64,000 nucleotides of DNA. Origin: Limnobacter olei. Its GTDB lineage: Bacteria > Pseudomonadota > Gammaproteobacteria > Burkholderiales > Burkholderiaceae_B. The position numbers and the translations under genes were made by a program. The first letter of the stretch is position 1. Each line of letters opens with the position of its first letter. Below, in pieces: positions 10,462-18,482 of this stretch. A model generated the notes under the pieces. The model was not told the DNA's origin. It ran no database searches and worked only from the letters and a program-made list of their open reading frames with translations. The stretch is taken from contig NZ_JARFJD010000016.1 in the NCBI RefSeq assembly GCF_029087225.1, positions 62,001 through 126,000 on the forward strand. The letters are read 5' to 3'.

Positions 10462-11496
10462 TCACGCTTTTCTGTCGTATTGCGCACGAATTTTTTTCGC
10501 CACTTCCAGCAAGCCTGCTGGAGACAAATCATGCAGTTCAATTAAAGGTGATGCATCAATATTGGGGTACTCGCGCAAAATTGAGCGACGGTAGGCTGGG
10601 TCGTAATGATTGCGCATCAGCCGCTCAAACAGCTCGGGCATTTTGCGTTCGGCAGCCAATTGCTCCCATTCTTCAAATTCCTTGCCGCCCACCAGGCTGC
10701 GAATAAAACGCAGACGCTCGAGCAGGCCTTCTGGATCTTCTTCAAAGTGTTTGTAATCCTGTCGCCATAGCTCAACCCGTTGCTTCATGTCGGCATGCAC
10801 GCGAATGGTTTTGCCCCTGCGCATGGCGTCAAGCATGGATGCAGGGATTTGCACATTGCCGATCTTTTTGCTTTCGGCTTCAACCCAGACTGGGCGTGTG
10901 GGATCGCATTTCGCGAGCTCTTCCAATAGCAAGGTGTCGAAATACTTTTGCGAGGGTTGTGGAGTACCAGGCACCGCCCCAATGATTGAGCCTCTGTGAC
11001 GGGCGATGGCCTCCAGATCAACAACCTGGCAACCTGCTTCACGCAAGGCATACAACAGACGGGTTTTGCCGCAACCCGTGGGGCCGCTTAAAACGTGATA
11101 CTCAAACTTGGTGGGTGTAGTTTCCAGCTGCTCATTCACCCAACGCCTGTAAGCTTTCCAGCCGCCAGGCAATTTTTGAACGTTGTAACCAATGGTTTCA
11201 AGTGCATCAAACCACAGCTTGCTGCGCTTTCCACCCCGAAAACAGTACACCAGCACCTTGCCGTCTTTGGGATATTTCGGCAAATCCTCGCTGAGGTGAC
11301 GTGCAATATTGGCCAGCGAATAGCGCACACCAATGCTGTAGGCGCCCATTTTGTCGGTGCGGTGAAGTGTACCCACTTCTGCATACTCATCGTTATTGAC
11401 CACCGGCATGTTGACGGCACCCGGAATGTGATCCTCCTCGAACTCGCGAGGCGAGCGTGCATCAATTATCAGGTCATAAGAGGAAAAATCATGCAT
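10462..11496 (-). CDS. mnmH: tRNA 2-selenouridine synthase (SelU/MnmH)
   Basis: Converts 2-thiouridine at the wobble position of tRNAs for Lys, Glu and Gln to the geranylated and selenated forms. The N-terminal rhodanese domain contains DLIIDARSPREFEEDHIPGA and the catalytic loop VLVYCFRGGKRS, with the active cysteine intact. A P-loop, GPTGCGKTRLL, follows near residues 138-148 (counting from this start). About 344 aa, close to E. coli YbbB. ATG at 11496 is used; a TTG six codons upstream is also in frame, and neither has a clear ribosome site. The selenophosphate synthetase gene selD, often the neighbour, is not in the window. Downstream partner of the divergent-free minus-strand set that includes the exonuclease. 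Confidence 0.92.
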   Translation of the reverse strand: MHDFSSYDLIIDARSPREFEEDHIPGAVNMPVVNNDEYAEVGTLHRTDKMGAYSIGVRYSLANIARHLSEDLPKYPKDGKVLVYCFRGGKRSKLWFDALETIGYNVQKLPGGWKAYRRWVNEQLETTPTKFEYHVLSGPTGCGKTRLLYALREAGCQVVDLEAIARHRGSIIGAVPGTPQPSQKYFDTLLLEELAKCDPTRPVWVEAESKKIGNVQIPASMLDAMRRGKTIRVHADMKQRVELWRQDYKHFEEDPEGLLERLRFIRSLVGGKEFEEWEQLAAERKMPELFERLMRNHYDPAYRRSILREYPNIDASPLIELHDLSPAGLLEVAKKIRAQYDRKA

Positions 11497-11566
11497 GAAA
11501 AAGGCCAACTTCAAAACAAATGTTCAGCCCGGCAGAATAACGCAAAACAGGGCTTCGGTTTTAAAA

Positions 11567-12301
11567 CTAGGTCGGCAAGTTTCGCCCCGGCAGGGTTTTC
11601 AGCCCGTTGGCAATGGTTTTCAAGTCTTTCCACTCGGTGGCTTTTCGCTTTTGAAGCATGGGCCACAGTTTCATGAGCAATTGGGCGGTGGCCAATACAT
11701 CGGCTGCGGCCTGGTGGCGCTGTTCACATTCAATGCCGTAACGCTGCATCCACACATCCAGCGGAAGCTGGTGATTTTCTTTGTGGAGCACCGCGGCCAA
11801 ATGCTCAAGATCGAGCCAATGCCGATGTGTTGCCCGCCCCAGCACCTTGCGCATGGCTTTGTTGATCAGGATTTCATCGAACCAACTGTGAAAAGCAATC
11901 AACGGCGAGTTGCCCACATAACGCAGGAATTCGGACAAAGCCACCTCAGCCTTCACCCCTTTTTGCTGTGCGCCAATGCCAATGCCGTGAATCAAAATAT
12001 TGTTTTTGTCGATGGCTTCAAACTCGATCATGTCGACGATTTCGGGGGGCTGTTTGATGACCACTTCAAACGTGTCCGTGAGCGAAATTCGCGGGCGTCT
12101 TTGTGCATCAAACTCAATGGCGGTGGCCGCAATCGAAATAAGCCGATCTCTTTTCGGGTTCAGGCCCGATGATTCAACATCTAGCACCACCCAACGGTCA
12201 GGGTTTGGACTGGAAAAATCAAGCGTTTGAACCAGGCGGTCCCTGATGTAGCTAGCCCAACCTTGCGTGGGCAGCAACTGGCCTTGCAAAGTTGTGCTCA
12301 A
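11567..12301 (-). CDS. DEDDh 3'-5' exonuclease (DnaQ/epsilon-like)
   Basis: A 244-aa exonuclease with the three DEDDh motifs: VVLDVESSGLNPKRDRLISI (D-x-E), IAFHSWFDEILINKAM (second aspartate), and HQAAADVLATAQLL (H-x4-D). A DNA or RNA 3'-5' exonuclease is expected; the exact substrate is unknown. The likely start is a TTG at 12301 that overlaps the TGA of the upstream DUF294 gene as TTGA, with GGAG about 8 bases ahead. An ATG 18 codons further upstream would lie inside the DUF294 gene. DUF294-CBS genes paired with this exonuclease recur in proteobacteria, so coupled translation fits known context. Confidence 0.88.
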   Translation of the reverse strand: MSTTLQGQLLPTQGWASYIRDRLVQTLDFSSPNPDRWVVLDVESSGLNPKRDRLISIAATAIEFDAQRRPRISLTDTFEVVIKQPPEIVDMIEFEAIDKNNILIHGIGIGAQQKGVKAEVALSEFLRYVGNSPLIAFHSWFDEILINKAMRKVLGRATHRHWLDLEHLAAVLHKENHQLPLDVWMQRYGIECEQRHQAAADVLATAQLLMKLWPMLQKRKATEWKDLKTIANGLKTLPGRNLPT

Positions 12302-14259
12302 CGCATGTGCTCCATCTCGATTCGCTGCTGCAAGCGCCGCCCTACCCTGAAACATTCCTTCAATATTCGGCGGTCAATGTTGTCGAGCACGTCGTAGTTC
12401 ACCACATTGGGCTGATCGGGCAAGTTGGGCACGGCCACGCCTTCATCCAGCTGTATGCGAAGGCGCATCATTTGCAAAAACTCAAACGCGCTTACCCAGG
12501 CATCGCGGCGCTGTTCCTCTACACTTAAACGCTTGGCCACGGCCTCGAACCGGCGGCGGGTATTGACTTCATCAATGCCGAAAACCAGCGAGAAAAAGCG
12601 CGCGGCATCGACAAACACGGCAGTGCCCTGCCTTTTCAAATCGAGGGTACGAATGTCCTCAACTTCAGTGGTGTCTATGCTGCCATGCCAGTTCAGGGGT
12701 GGGCGAAAACGCATGATGTTTTCGGCCAGCAAGCGCAGGAATATGGTGGACTCTTTGGCGCGGGTCACAATGTAGTCCCGAAGTGGCTGCGCCAGCTCTT
12801 TGTTACCTGCCAGCGCGCGAAGATCAAAAAATATGTTCACACGCAGCAGGTTTTCAGGCGTGGCCACATCGATCCATCGCGCAAACTTGTTCAACCACTC
12901 GCCCGCAGTCATGCAGCATTCGGGGTTGCTGGCCATGATATTGCCTTTGCACAAAGGGTAGCCGCACTGGTCCAGCGTTTGATTCACCTCTTTGCCAAAA
13001 GCCAGCCAACGTGGCCTGTCCACTTCAGGCTGATCGCTAATAAACAGCAAGCCGTTGTCTTGGTCTGTGGCAATGGTTTGCTCCGAACGGCCTTCCGAGC
13101 CGAAACTTAACCAACAGTAACTGTTGGCATCAATACCCATCCGGTTACCCACAACCTCAAGAATACGTTCAGTGAGCACGTCGTTCAGGTGGCTGATCAA
13201 TTCAGTAAGTTGCTTGGCAGCAATGCCCTGGCCCAGCAGGTTTTTGGCAAAACTGCGAATGTCGTTGGCGCAGGCACGCAGCATTTCGGCGTCTTGCGCA
13301 GAGCGGATGTTGCTGCTGATCTGTTTCAACGACAAACGCTGCATGGCAAAAATATCGCGCTCGGAAACAATACCGCTTAATTTTCCATTGCGGGTTACCG
13401 GCACGTGGCGAATGCCAAATCTCGACATGAGCAGGGCTGCATCTTGCGCGGTGCAACTTTCATCCAGAGTATGAACCGGGGCGTTCATGACCTCTGAAAT
13501 CAGCGAACTCAGGGGCTTTTGGGCCATGGCTACGCGAGACAGTACGTCCTGGCGAGTCAAAATACCCTCCACCACCATGGCCTCATTCACCACAATCATG
13601 GAACCAATTCGGTGCTCATGCATCACTTCCAGTACCTGCTTCAAAGGCGTATTTGGCGCACAGGAAAAAGGCTCATGACGGCATACATCGCGCAAGGGCT
13701 TCTCAAGCGTTTGCTCGGCCAGGGTTTGAGAGGAGTAAGCCACCTGAATCGCTTTTCTGGACAAATCCAGAAACTGCATGGTGCGCCGGGTTAAATAGTC
13801 GGAGAACACCGGGCTTTTACGCGCCAGGGCTTGCACGCTGTCGAAGGTAAACATCAGGCAGAAGGTGTCTTCCCGGGCGCTATATGTAGCTGTAACTGCG
13901 CGTTTGGCAAGAAATGCGTTGACTGGAAACATTTCCCCGGCTTCGTATTGAAACCCGGTGGAAGACAGGTCAGCCAAGCCTTTGCGGCCCACGGCAGAGC
14001 CCTTTTCAACATAATAAAGAAACTGGGGTGGGCCGTCCTCGGGCCGCACAATCACTTCGTTAGGTGCGAAATAAGTTTCAGCGCAGCCTTCAAGCAGGCA
14101 GTCCAGGTCGCGAAGCGGAATTTCACTAAACGGCGCGTGCTTGACCAGCCTTTGTTTGATGTAGTCCAGCATCTGCCCGCTGGGGCTGGTACTGGCTTGG
14201 GCTGAATCAGGGGCAGCAACCCCCGAATCGGCCACAGAAGCGGCATTCGGTCGATTCAC
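12298..14259 (-). CDS. cNMP-binding/CBS-domain protein with DUF294 nucleotidyltransferase-like domain
   Basis: A 653-aa regulatory protein in four parts: a cyclic-nucleotide-binding-like domain (about residues 35-150), a CBS pair (about 180-310, with VEGILTRQDVLSRVA and LSGIVSERDIFAMQ), a DUF294 nucleotidyltransferase-like domain containing FGSEGRSEQTIATDQDNGL (near 410-430), and a DUF294 C-terminal helical domain. The GSEGR..T..TDQDN pattern keeps the probable metal aspartates and resembles GlnD-type transferases, but the modified target is not known. GTG start with GGAG 5 bases ahead. Often linked to acetate permease genes elsewhere; here only the exonuclease is linked. No clear signal peptide. 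Confidence 0.88.
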   Translation of the reverse strand: MNRPNAASVADSGVAAPDSAQASTSPSGQMLDYIKQRLVKHAPFSEIPLRDLDCLLEGCAETYFAPNEVIVRPEDGPPQFLYYVEKGSAVGRKGLADLSSTGFQYEAGEMFPVNAFLAKRAVTATYSAREDTFCLMFTFDSVQALARKSPVFSDYLTRRTMQFLDLSRKAIQVAYSSQTLAEQTLEKPLRDVCRHEPFSCAPNTPLKQVLEVMHEHRIGSMIVVNEAMVVEGILTRQDVLSRVAMAQKPLSSLISEVMNAPVHTLDESCTAQDAALLMSRFGIRHVPVTRNGKLSGIVSERDIFAMQRLSLKQISSNIRSAQDAEMLRACANDIRSFAKNLLGQGIAAKQLTELISHLNDVLTERILEVVGNRMGIDANSYCWLSFGSEGRSEQTIATDQDNGLLFISDQPEVDRPRWLAFGKEVNQTLDQCGYPLCKGNIMASNPECCMTAGEWLNKFARWIDVATPENLLRVNIFFDLRALAGNKELAQPLRDYIVTRAKESTIFLRLLAENIMRFRPPLNWHGSIDTTEVEDIRTLDLKRQGTAVFVDAARFFSLVFGIDEVNTRRRFEAVAKRLSVEEQRRDAWVSAFEFLQMMRLRIQLDEGVAVPNLPDQPNVVNYDVLDNIDRRILKECFRVGRRLQQRIEMEHMR

Positions 14260-14440
14260 AGTCTCTCCATTTGCTGGGCTAAATGGTTTTTATAATGGTT
14301 TTCCCTATTGTAGCCTTTGCGCCTTACAAAAAGCTTGTTTCTTCCAAGCCACGTCACTTGAAAATAGTGCTTGCTTTGCGCCTGTGCCAGGAATATATTC
14401 GCGCAACTCTCCCCCATGGCTGTTTTTTTCCGAGGTTAAA

Positions 14441-14884
14441 TTGCAGTCAAACCCCACCACAATTGTTGTTGACGGCGCAGGCGTTGAAGCCCTTTGCCAA
14501 AGCTGCGGCGTGTGTTGTTCCACGTTTAGAATCAGCTTCTATTGGGGCGAAACCACTGCAGCCGAAGGCGGCGTGGTACCGGTTGAACTAACTGAGCAAA
14601 TGAACCTGTACCGCAGCTGCATGAAAGGCAGCTCGCAAACCAAGCCTCGTTGCATTGCCTTGGCGGGCAATATTGGCGAGTCAGTGAGCTGCACCATTTA
14701 CGAAAACCGCCCTTCACCCTGCCGCGAATACGATGTATTTGACGCCCAAGGTGAATTGAACCCGCGTTGCAACCAGGCTCGCGCCAAACACGGCCTGGCA
14801 CCATTGAATGTGCGTTTTGTACCGGTTGCTGGTGTGCCTGACCACATTACTTTGCTTACACCTGAAATAAATCCGGGTAGCTAA
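14441..14884 (+). CDS. YkgJ family cysteine-cluster protein
   Basis: Small protein of about 147 aa with the family cysteine pattern: ALCQSCGVCCSTFRISF near the N-terminus, then CIALAG, SCTIYENRPSPCREYDVF and NPRCNQAR. These cysteines probably bind a zinc ion or an Fe-S cluster; the function of the family is unproven. I chose the TTG at 14441 because GAGG lies 6 bases ahead of it; an in-frame ATG at 14384 has no ribosome site and would add 19 residues lacking family similarity. It ends exactly where the convergent pxpA begins its stop codon at 14885. Divergent from the DUF294 gene across about 180 bases with nothing else recognisable. Confidence 0.82.
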   Translation: MQSNPTTIVVDGAGVEALCQSCGVCCSTFRISFYWGETTAAEGGVVPVELTEQMNLYRSCMKGSSQTKPRCIALAGNIGESVSCTIYENRPSPCREYDVFDAQGELNPRCNQARAKHGLAPLNVRFVPVAGVPDHITLLTPEINPGS

Positions 14885-15619
14885 TCAGCTTGCGCCACTG
14901 AATGTGTCTTGATCGTGTTCGGTAAGCGCAGCACGAACAGCCTTTGCATTGTCCACAGCCTGTGCATTGTCGCCGTGTACACACAGGGTTTGCGCGGTGA
15001 CCACGCGGCTTAAGCCATCCAGGCACTGCAATGGCCCGCCCCGAACAATCAATTCAGCCTGTGCCTTGACCTGAACCGGATCATGAAGCACAGCGCCAGG
15101 CTGGCTTCGAGGTGCCAGCGCGCCGGTGCTTAGGTAAGCCCTGTCCGGGAAGGCCTCTTCGATCACCTCGATGCCAGCAGAACGCGCCCAAGCCACCAAG
15201 GGGCTATTGGCCAAAGCCAGCAGCTTCAGGTGCGGAAAAGCATGGGCCAGATTGATGAGTAGCTCGGCCTCAACCGCTTGAAAGGCCGCATCGTTGTACA
15301 ACTGCCCGTGGGGTTTGAAATGGGCAGGGCAACACCCCAATTTCGTGGCGATATTATCGAAAAAATCCATTTGCCGTTTCAATTCGCCCAGCAACTGTGC
15401 AGTTGAGCCGTCGGGCTTTTGACGCCCGAACCCGGCTCGGTCCGGATAGCTGGGGTGGGCGCCCACCTGCACGCCATGTTCAAGCGCCAACACGCAAGCC
15501 CGGCGAATGCTGTGTTCATCTCCAGCGTGCCCGCCGCTGGCAATATTGGCCCAGTCAACAATCTTGAACAGGGTCTCGTCGTGGGCACAACCCTCGCCCA
15601 AATCTGCATTAATCCACAT
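14885..15619 (-). CDS. pxpA: 5-oxoprolinase subunit A (LamB/YcsF family)
   Basis: With PxpB and PxpC it forms the ATP-dependent bacterial 5-oxoprolinase that opens pyroglutamate to glutamate. Family blocks are visible from the start: INADLGEGCAHDETL, VDWANIASGGHAGDEHSIRRA and VGAHPSYPDRAGFGR, which contain the conserved Asp/His residues. The ATG at 15619 gives 244 aa, standard length, and overlaps the end of pxpC by 11 bases. The frame remains open upstream into pxpC sequence but without similarity. The order on the minus strand is pxpB-pxpC-pxpA with overlaps, a clear operon. Confidence 0.93.
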   Translation of the reverse strand: MWINADLGEGCAHDETLFKIVDWANIASGGHAGDEHSIRRACVLALEHGVQVGAHPSYPDRAGFGRQKPDGSTAQLLGELKRQMDFFDNIATKLGCCPAHFKPHGQLYNDAAFQAVEAELLINLAHAFPHLKLLALANSPLVAWARSAGIEVIEEAFPDRAYLSTGALAPRSQPGAVLHDPVQVKAQAELIVRGGPLQCLDGLSRVVTAQTLCVHGDNAQAVDNAKAVRAALTEHDQDTFSGAS

Positions 15620-16583
15620 GGGTAGTCGCCTTGTTATATTCAATGGCCAGCTGGTAGCGTTTGCGGTCGAGTTCATGCCTGGCCTGTAGACGCTGCGCCT
15701 GCTGTTCATTAACCAATACCCAGCTTACGCTTTCCCCACCCCCAAGTTGTGACAATTTCCAAAGATCACAAGACAATACACTGCCAAGACGTGGGTAACC
15801 GCCGGTAACCTGGGCTTCACACAGCAGCACGACCGGCTGCCCGCTAGGTGGCAACTGCACCAAACCCGGGTGCACAGCATGTGAACGCAAAGAAACCACT
15901 CGCTTCAGTGACAAAGGCGATTCAACGGCCTCCAGCCGATACCCCATTCGACTGCTTTGGGTGCCCAAGCTGAAGTTTTGACGGGTAAACAGGTGCTGCG
16001 AATTTTCACTGAGTTCAAAAAATTCCGGACCAGGCAAAATATGAAGCACCAAGCAGGCTGAATGTTCAGTGCGAGCCAAGGGCATGGCCAAACGAACACC
16101 ATGCCGAATGCTGGTGGTGAATTGATGGGCAAAATGTAGTTCATCACCCACTTGCAAGGCCCGGCCTTGCAGCCCCCCAAAACCAGCGACAAGGCAGGTG
16201 CTGCGTGAACCCATCATTTCGGGTATATCCACACCACCTTGCACGCAAAGCACATTCCAGAAACCCAAGCCTGGGGGCTGGGTGCGCAACACATCACCCT
16301 CCTGCAAACCCAAAACCTGACCACACAACACTGGTTTGTTGTTTAACAAGGCATGCGCACCCCGGTTTGCAAACAAAACAAGGCATGGTTTGGCGCATAC
16401 AAAATCGAATTGCCCCATCAGCTCCAGGCAAGCCGCATTGGCCGGGTTGCCCAAGGCAAGGTTGGCCAGGCTGAACGAGAAAGTATCCAGCACGCCCCCG
16501 ATCGGTACACCCTCATGCTGGTAGCCCCAACGCCCCAGATCGCTGACAATGCCCTGCCCTTGAGCCCTGACCACTTTAAGCAT
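15609..16583 (-). CDS. pxpC: 5-oxoprolinase subunit C (biotin-dependent carboxyltransferase family, KipA-like)
   Basis: Second large subunit of the pyroglutamate hydrolase. Starting at the ATG at 16583 the protein is 324 aa and begins MLKVVRAQGQGIVSDLGRWGYQHEGVPIGG, the canonical KipA-family opening (phage-tail-like carboxyltransferase fold), with LPGPEFF, SSRMGYRLEG-like SSRMGYRLEA, and the closing CEAQVTGGYPRLGSV block all present. It overlaps pxpB by 8 bases and pxpA by 11 bases, as expected for coupled translation. The long upstream open frame (to 16886) lies inside pxpB and is not coding. Confidence 0.93.
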   Translation of the reverse strand: MLKVVRAQGQGIVSDLGRWGYQHEGVPIGGVLDTFSFSLANLALGNPANAACLELMGQFDFVCAKPCLVLFANRGAHALLNNKPVLCGQVLGLQEGDVLRTQPPGLGFWNVLCVQGGVDIPEMMGSRSTCLVAGFGGLQGRALQVGDELHFAHQFTTSIRHGVRLAMPLARTEHSACLVLHILPGPEFFELSENSQHLFTRQNFSLGTQSSRMGYRLEAVESPLSLKRVVSLRSHAVHPGLVQLPPSGQPVVLLCEAQVTGGYPRLGSVLSCDLWKLSQLGGGESVSWVLVNEQQAQRLQARHELDRKRYQLAIEYNKATTHVD

Positions 16584-17277
16584 AATCAGCCCGAATGAAT
16601 TGAAGCGTGTCACCGGCCTTGAAAAGGGACTGCCCCTGCTGATCGGTGCGTTCAGGATCAAAAAGCACCTGCTCAACATGCCCCAACAAATGCCAACCGC
16701 CTGGACTTTCCCAGGGGTACACGGCGCAGTAATGGGCAGCAATGGCCAATGTACCCGCCGGCACACGTGAGCGCGGCGTTTCCCGACGCGAGAAATGAAG
16801 CTGTTTGGGTAAACCTGTGAGGTATGCAAAGCCGGGCAGAAAGCCCAAAAATTGAACGGTATAAATGGCACTGCAATGCATGTCAATCACTTCAGTCGGA
16901 CTTAGCCCGGTTTGCTCTGCCAGCCAGGCAAGGTCTTGCCCGGCAACGCCACCGTAGTTCACAACAATATGGTGGTGGCAGCCTGGGGTGTTTGCAAGCA
17001 ATGTGGCTTTCCCGAATTGGCCAAGTATTTGCTGAACTTGATCAAGCAACATTTCATGTTGCCCGGCGGTAAATATTGAGTTCGCAAACAACACGGTAAT
17101 TGATTGATCCGCCTGCACGCACTGACAAGCTGGCCAAGCCAGCGCTTGAATGGACTGGATTAACTCTTGACGAAGCACCGCCAACTCCGTGGCGGACATG
17201 TAATTCTCGGTCGCAGAGCTATCTGTGGCCCAGTCTATCTGGATGGCACGATCGGAAACAAAGTAAGCCCTGGGCAT
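16576..17277 (-). CDS. pxpB: 5-oxoprolinase subunit B (KipI-like)
   Basis: Cyclophilin-like subunit of the 5-oxoprolinase, related to the B. subtilis kinase inhibitor KipI. Family blocks: VVNYGGVAGQDLAWLAEQTGLS, QFLGFLPGFAYLTGLP and SRRETPRSRVPAGTLAIA, followed by CAVYPWESPGGWHLLG. ATG at 17277 gives 233 aa; a TTG six codons upstream is also in frame. It is the first gene of the pxpBCA operon; 112 bases separate it from the hsp20 gene upstream, with a strong terminator in between, so the operon probably has its own promoter in that short gap. Confidence 0.92.
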   Translation of the reverse strand: MPRAYFVSDRAIQIDWATDSSATENYMSATELAVLRQELIQSIQALAWPACQCVQADQSITVLFANSIFTAGQHEMLLDQVQQILGQFGKATLLANTPGCHHHIVVNYGGVAGQDLAWLAEQTGLSPTEVIDMHCSAIYTVQFLGFLPGFAYLTGLPKQLHFSRRETPRSRVPAGTLAIAAHYCAVYPWESPGGWHLLGHVEQVLFDPERTDQQGQSLFKAGDTLQFIRADYA

Positions 17278-17320
17278 GGATGCACGACGAGTCAAGAAGC
17301 GAGGGGTTCAGTTTAAACAC

Positions 17321-17349
17321 AAAAAAAGCAGCCGAGGGCTGCTTTTTTT
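17321..17349 (-). terminator. Rho-independent terminator after hsp20 gene
   Basis: A near-perfect hairpin with stem GCAGCC/GGCTGC and loop GAG, flanked by seven A residues on one side and seven T residues on the other. It lies 41 bases beyond the stop of the hsp20 gene on the minus strand and 44 bases ahead of the pxpB start. The A/T flanks also make it usable in the other direction. Confidence 0.85.
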
Positions 17350-17389
17350 GCAATGCGCGAATCACTTCACACTGTTCACGCGGCGGCTT

Positions 17390-17863
17390 TTACGCGGCGG
17401 CTTGTCTGTCCTGATTTGCCTCGCCTGCCTCGATGGTTCGAAGACCCGATTCACCAATCGGAATTCGACGTGCTTTCATTTGCTCAGGAATCACCTTTCG
17501 CAACTCGACGACCAACAAGCCATTTTTCAGGTTAGCACCCTCCACTTGCACGTAGTCAGCCAAGTTGAATTTGCGCTCAAAACTGCGAAATGCAATGCCT
17601 TTATGCAGGTACTGTTTGCCCTCTTCATCCGCTTTGCGGCCACGAACGGTGAGTACGCCGCGCTCAACTTCCAGTTCAAGCTCTTTTTCCTCGAAACCCG
17701 CGACTGCCACACTGATTTGGTAACGGTTTTCTTCCAGCGCCTCGATGTTGTAGGGAGGGTAACCGGTTGAAGTGTCTGCACGCATTGCGGCATCCAGAAT
17801 GCTGGCCATTCGGTCAAAACCAATGGTGCTGCGGTACAAAGGGGTAAGGTCGATTGTTGCCAT
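17390..17863 (-). CDS. Small heat-shock protein, Hsp20/IbpA family
   Basis: ATP-independent chaperone that holds unfolding proteins for refolding. The N-terminus LTPLYRSTIGFDRMASILDAAM matches IbpA/IbpB. The alpha-crystallin domain spans about residues 36-125 (PPYNIEALEENRYQISVAVAGF...LTVRGRK...GIAFRSFERKF.LADYVQV..A.LKNGLLVVEL). The conserved C-terminal I-x-I appears as RRIPIGE. 157 aa, typical. A CAGGAGA ribosome site precedes the ATG but lies inside a predicted thermolabile hairpin (listed separately). It is monocistronic, with a terminator just downstream. Confidence 0.93.
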   Translation of the reverse strand: MATIDLTPLYRSTIGFDRMASILDAAMRADTSTGYPPYNIEALEENRYQISVAVAGFEEKELELEVERGVLTVRGRKADEEGKQYLHKGIAFRSFERKFNLADYVQVEGANLKNGLLVVELRKVIPEQMKARRIPIGESGLRTIEAGEANQDRQAAA

Positions 17864-17891
17864 GATTCATTCTCCTGAGAAGCAAAAAATC
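17864..17891 (-). promoter_or_regulatory. Candidate ROSE-like RNA thermometer in the hsp20 5' leader
   Basis: The 28 bases directly before the hsp20 ATG can fold into one hairpin. The 5' arm ends in TTGCT, the loop is TCTC, and the 3' arm begins AGGAGAA, so the Shine-Dalgarno AGGA pairs with U(U)GCU with the G bulged. That U(U/C)GCU/AGGA pairing is the signature of ROSE elements known from ibpA-type genes. The outer part pairs GATTTTT with further A/G bases up to GAATC. By the family model, translation would open on heating. No covariance or folding computation was possible here. Confidence 0.5.
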
Positions 17892-17995
17892 AGTTATTCA
17901 AAGTGTGCGGAAACTCTCTTGGAGACATTTCCCACATTCCTGATTTATGAACCACCCCTGAAAATTTCAAGTGCTTTCTGTGCAATTTTTTCAGG

Positions 17996-18427
17996 TCAAA
18001 ACAGATCGCCGTCTACGTAATACCAATGCCCGTTTTCCTGCACAAAACGGCTGCGCTCATGCAGGCGGCTGGCAGGCCCATTGTTGGGTTTGTAACGAGC
18101 CACAAACTCTACTTCGGCTTTGCTGCCCTGAGGCCAGTGCCCTTTCACATTCACGCCCAGCCATTTGCCTTGTGCAAGTTCCTGCTGCAAATCGAGATGT
18201 TTGGGGCGGGTGCTGATGTGCCAGGTTGACAACACATAGTCACTTAAACCCAAGGCGTAGGCGCTGTAGCGTGAGCGCATGAGCGCCTCGGCCGTGGGTG
18301 CCAACATAGCGTGAAGATGAAACGGTTGGCAGCAGGCTTGATAAACGCCGTTGCCGCAAGGACAAGGCTGTGTTTTATTTTTTTGGACCATGTGGGGCAA
18401 AAGCGATGAACCGAGAAGATTTTTCAT
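17996..18427 (-). CDS. YchJ family protein with SEC-C zinc motif
   Basis: A 143-aa protein of unknown role. The N-terminal SEC-C motif PCPCGNGVYQACCQPFH holds the metal-binding Cys/His set, and the YchJ core follows with AEALMRSRYSAYALGLSDYVLSTWH and an NTF2-like beta sheet ending in GHWYYVDGD. The ATG at 18427 is used; an in-frame ATG 12 codons later, just ahead of the SEC-C motif, is also possible. It is divergent from the amidase gene with 55 bases between. Confidence 0.88.
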   Translation of the reverse strand: MKNLLGSSLLPHMVQKNKTQPCPCGNGVYQACCQPFHLHAMLAPTAEALMRSRYSAYALGLSDYVLSTWHISTRPKHLDLQQELAQGKWLGVNVKGHWPQGSKAEVEFVARYKPNNGPASRLHERSRFVQENGHWYYVDGDLF

Positions 18428-18482
18428 TTTAGACTGAAGCCGGAGACAACCAGCCTTAGACCAACAACAATGACCACCAACA

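Noticed and set aside
10448-10473. Possible terminator after the thioesterase gene
   Set aside because: The stem has a bulge and a broken T-run, and the site lies in the mnmH 3' end; too weak to list.
15620-15709. N-terminal extension of pxpA beyond 15619
   Set aside because: This part overlaps pxpC codons and lacks similarity to the LamB/YcsF family.
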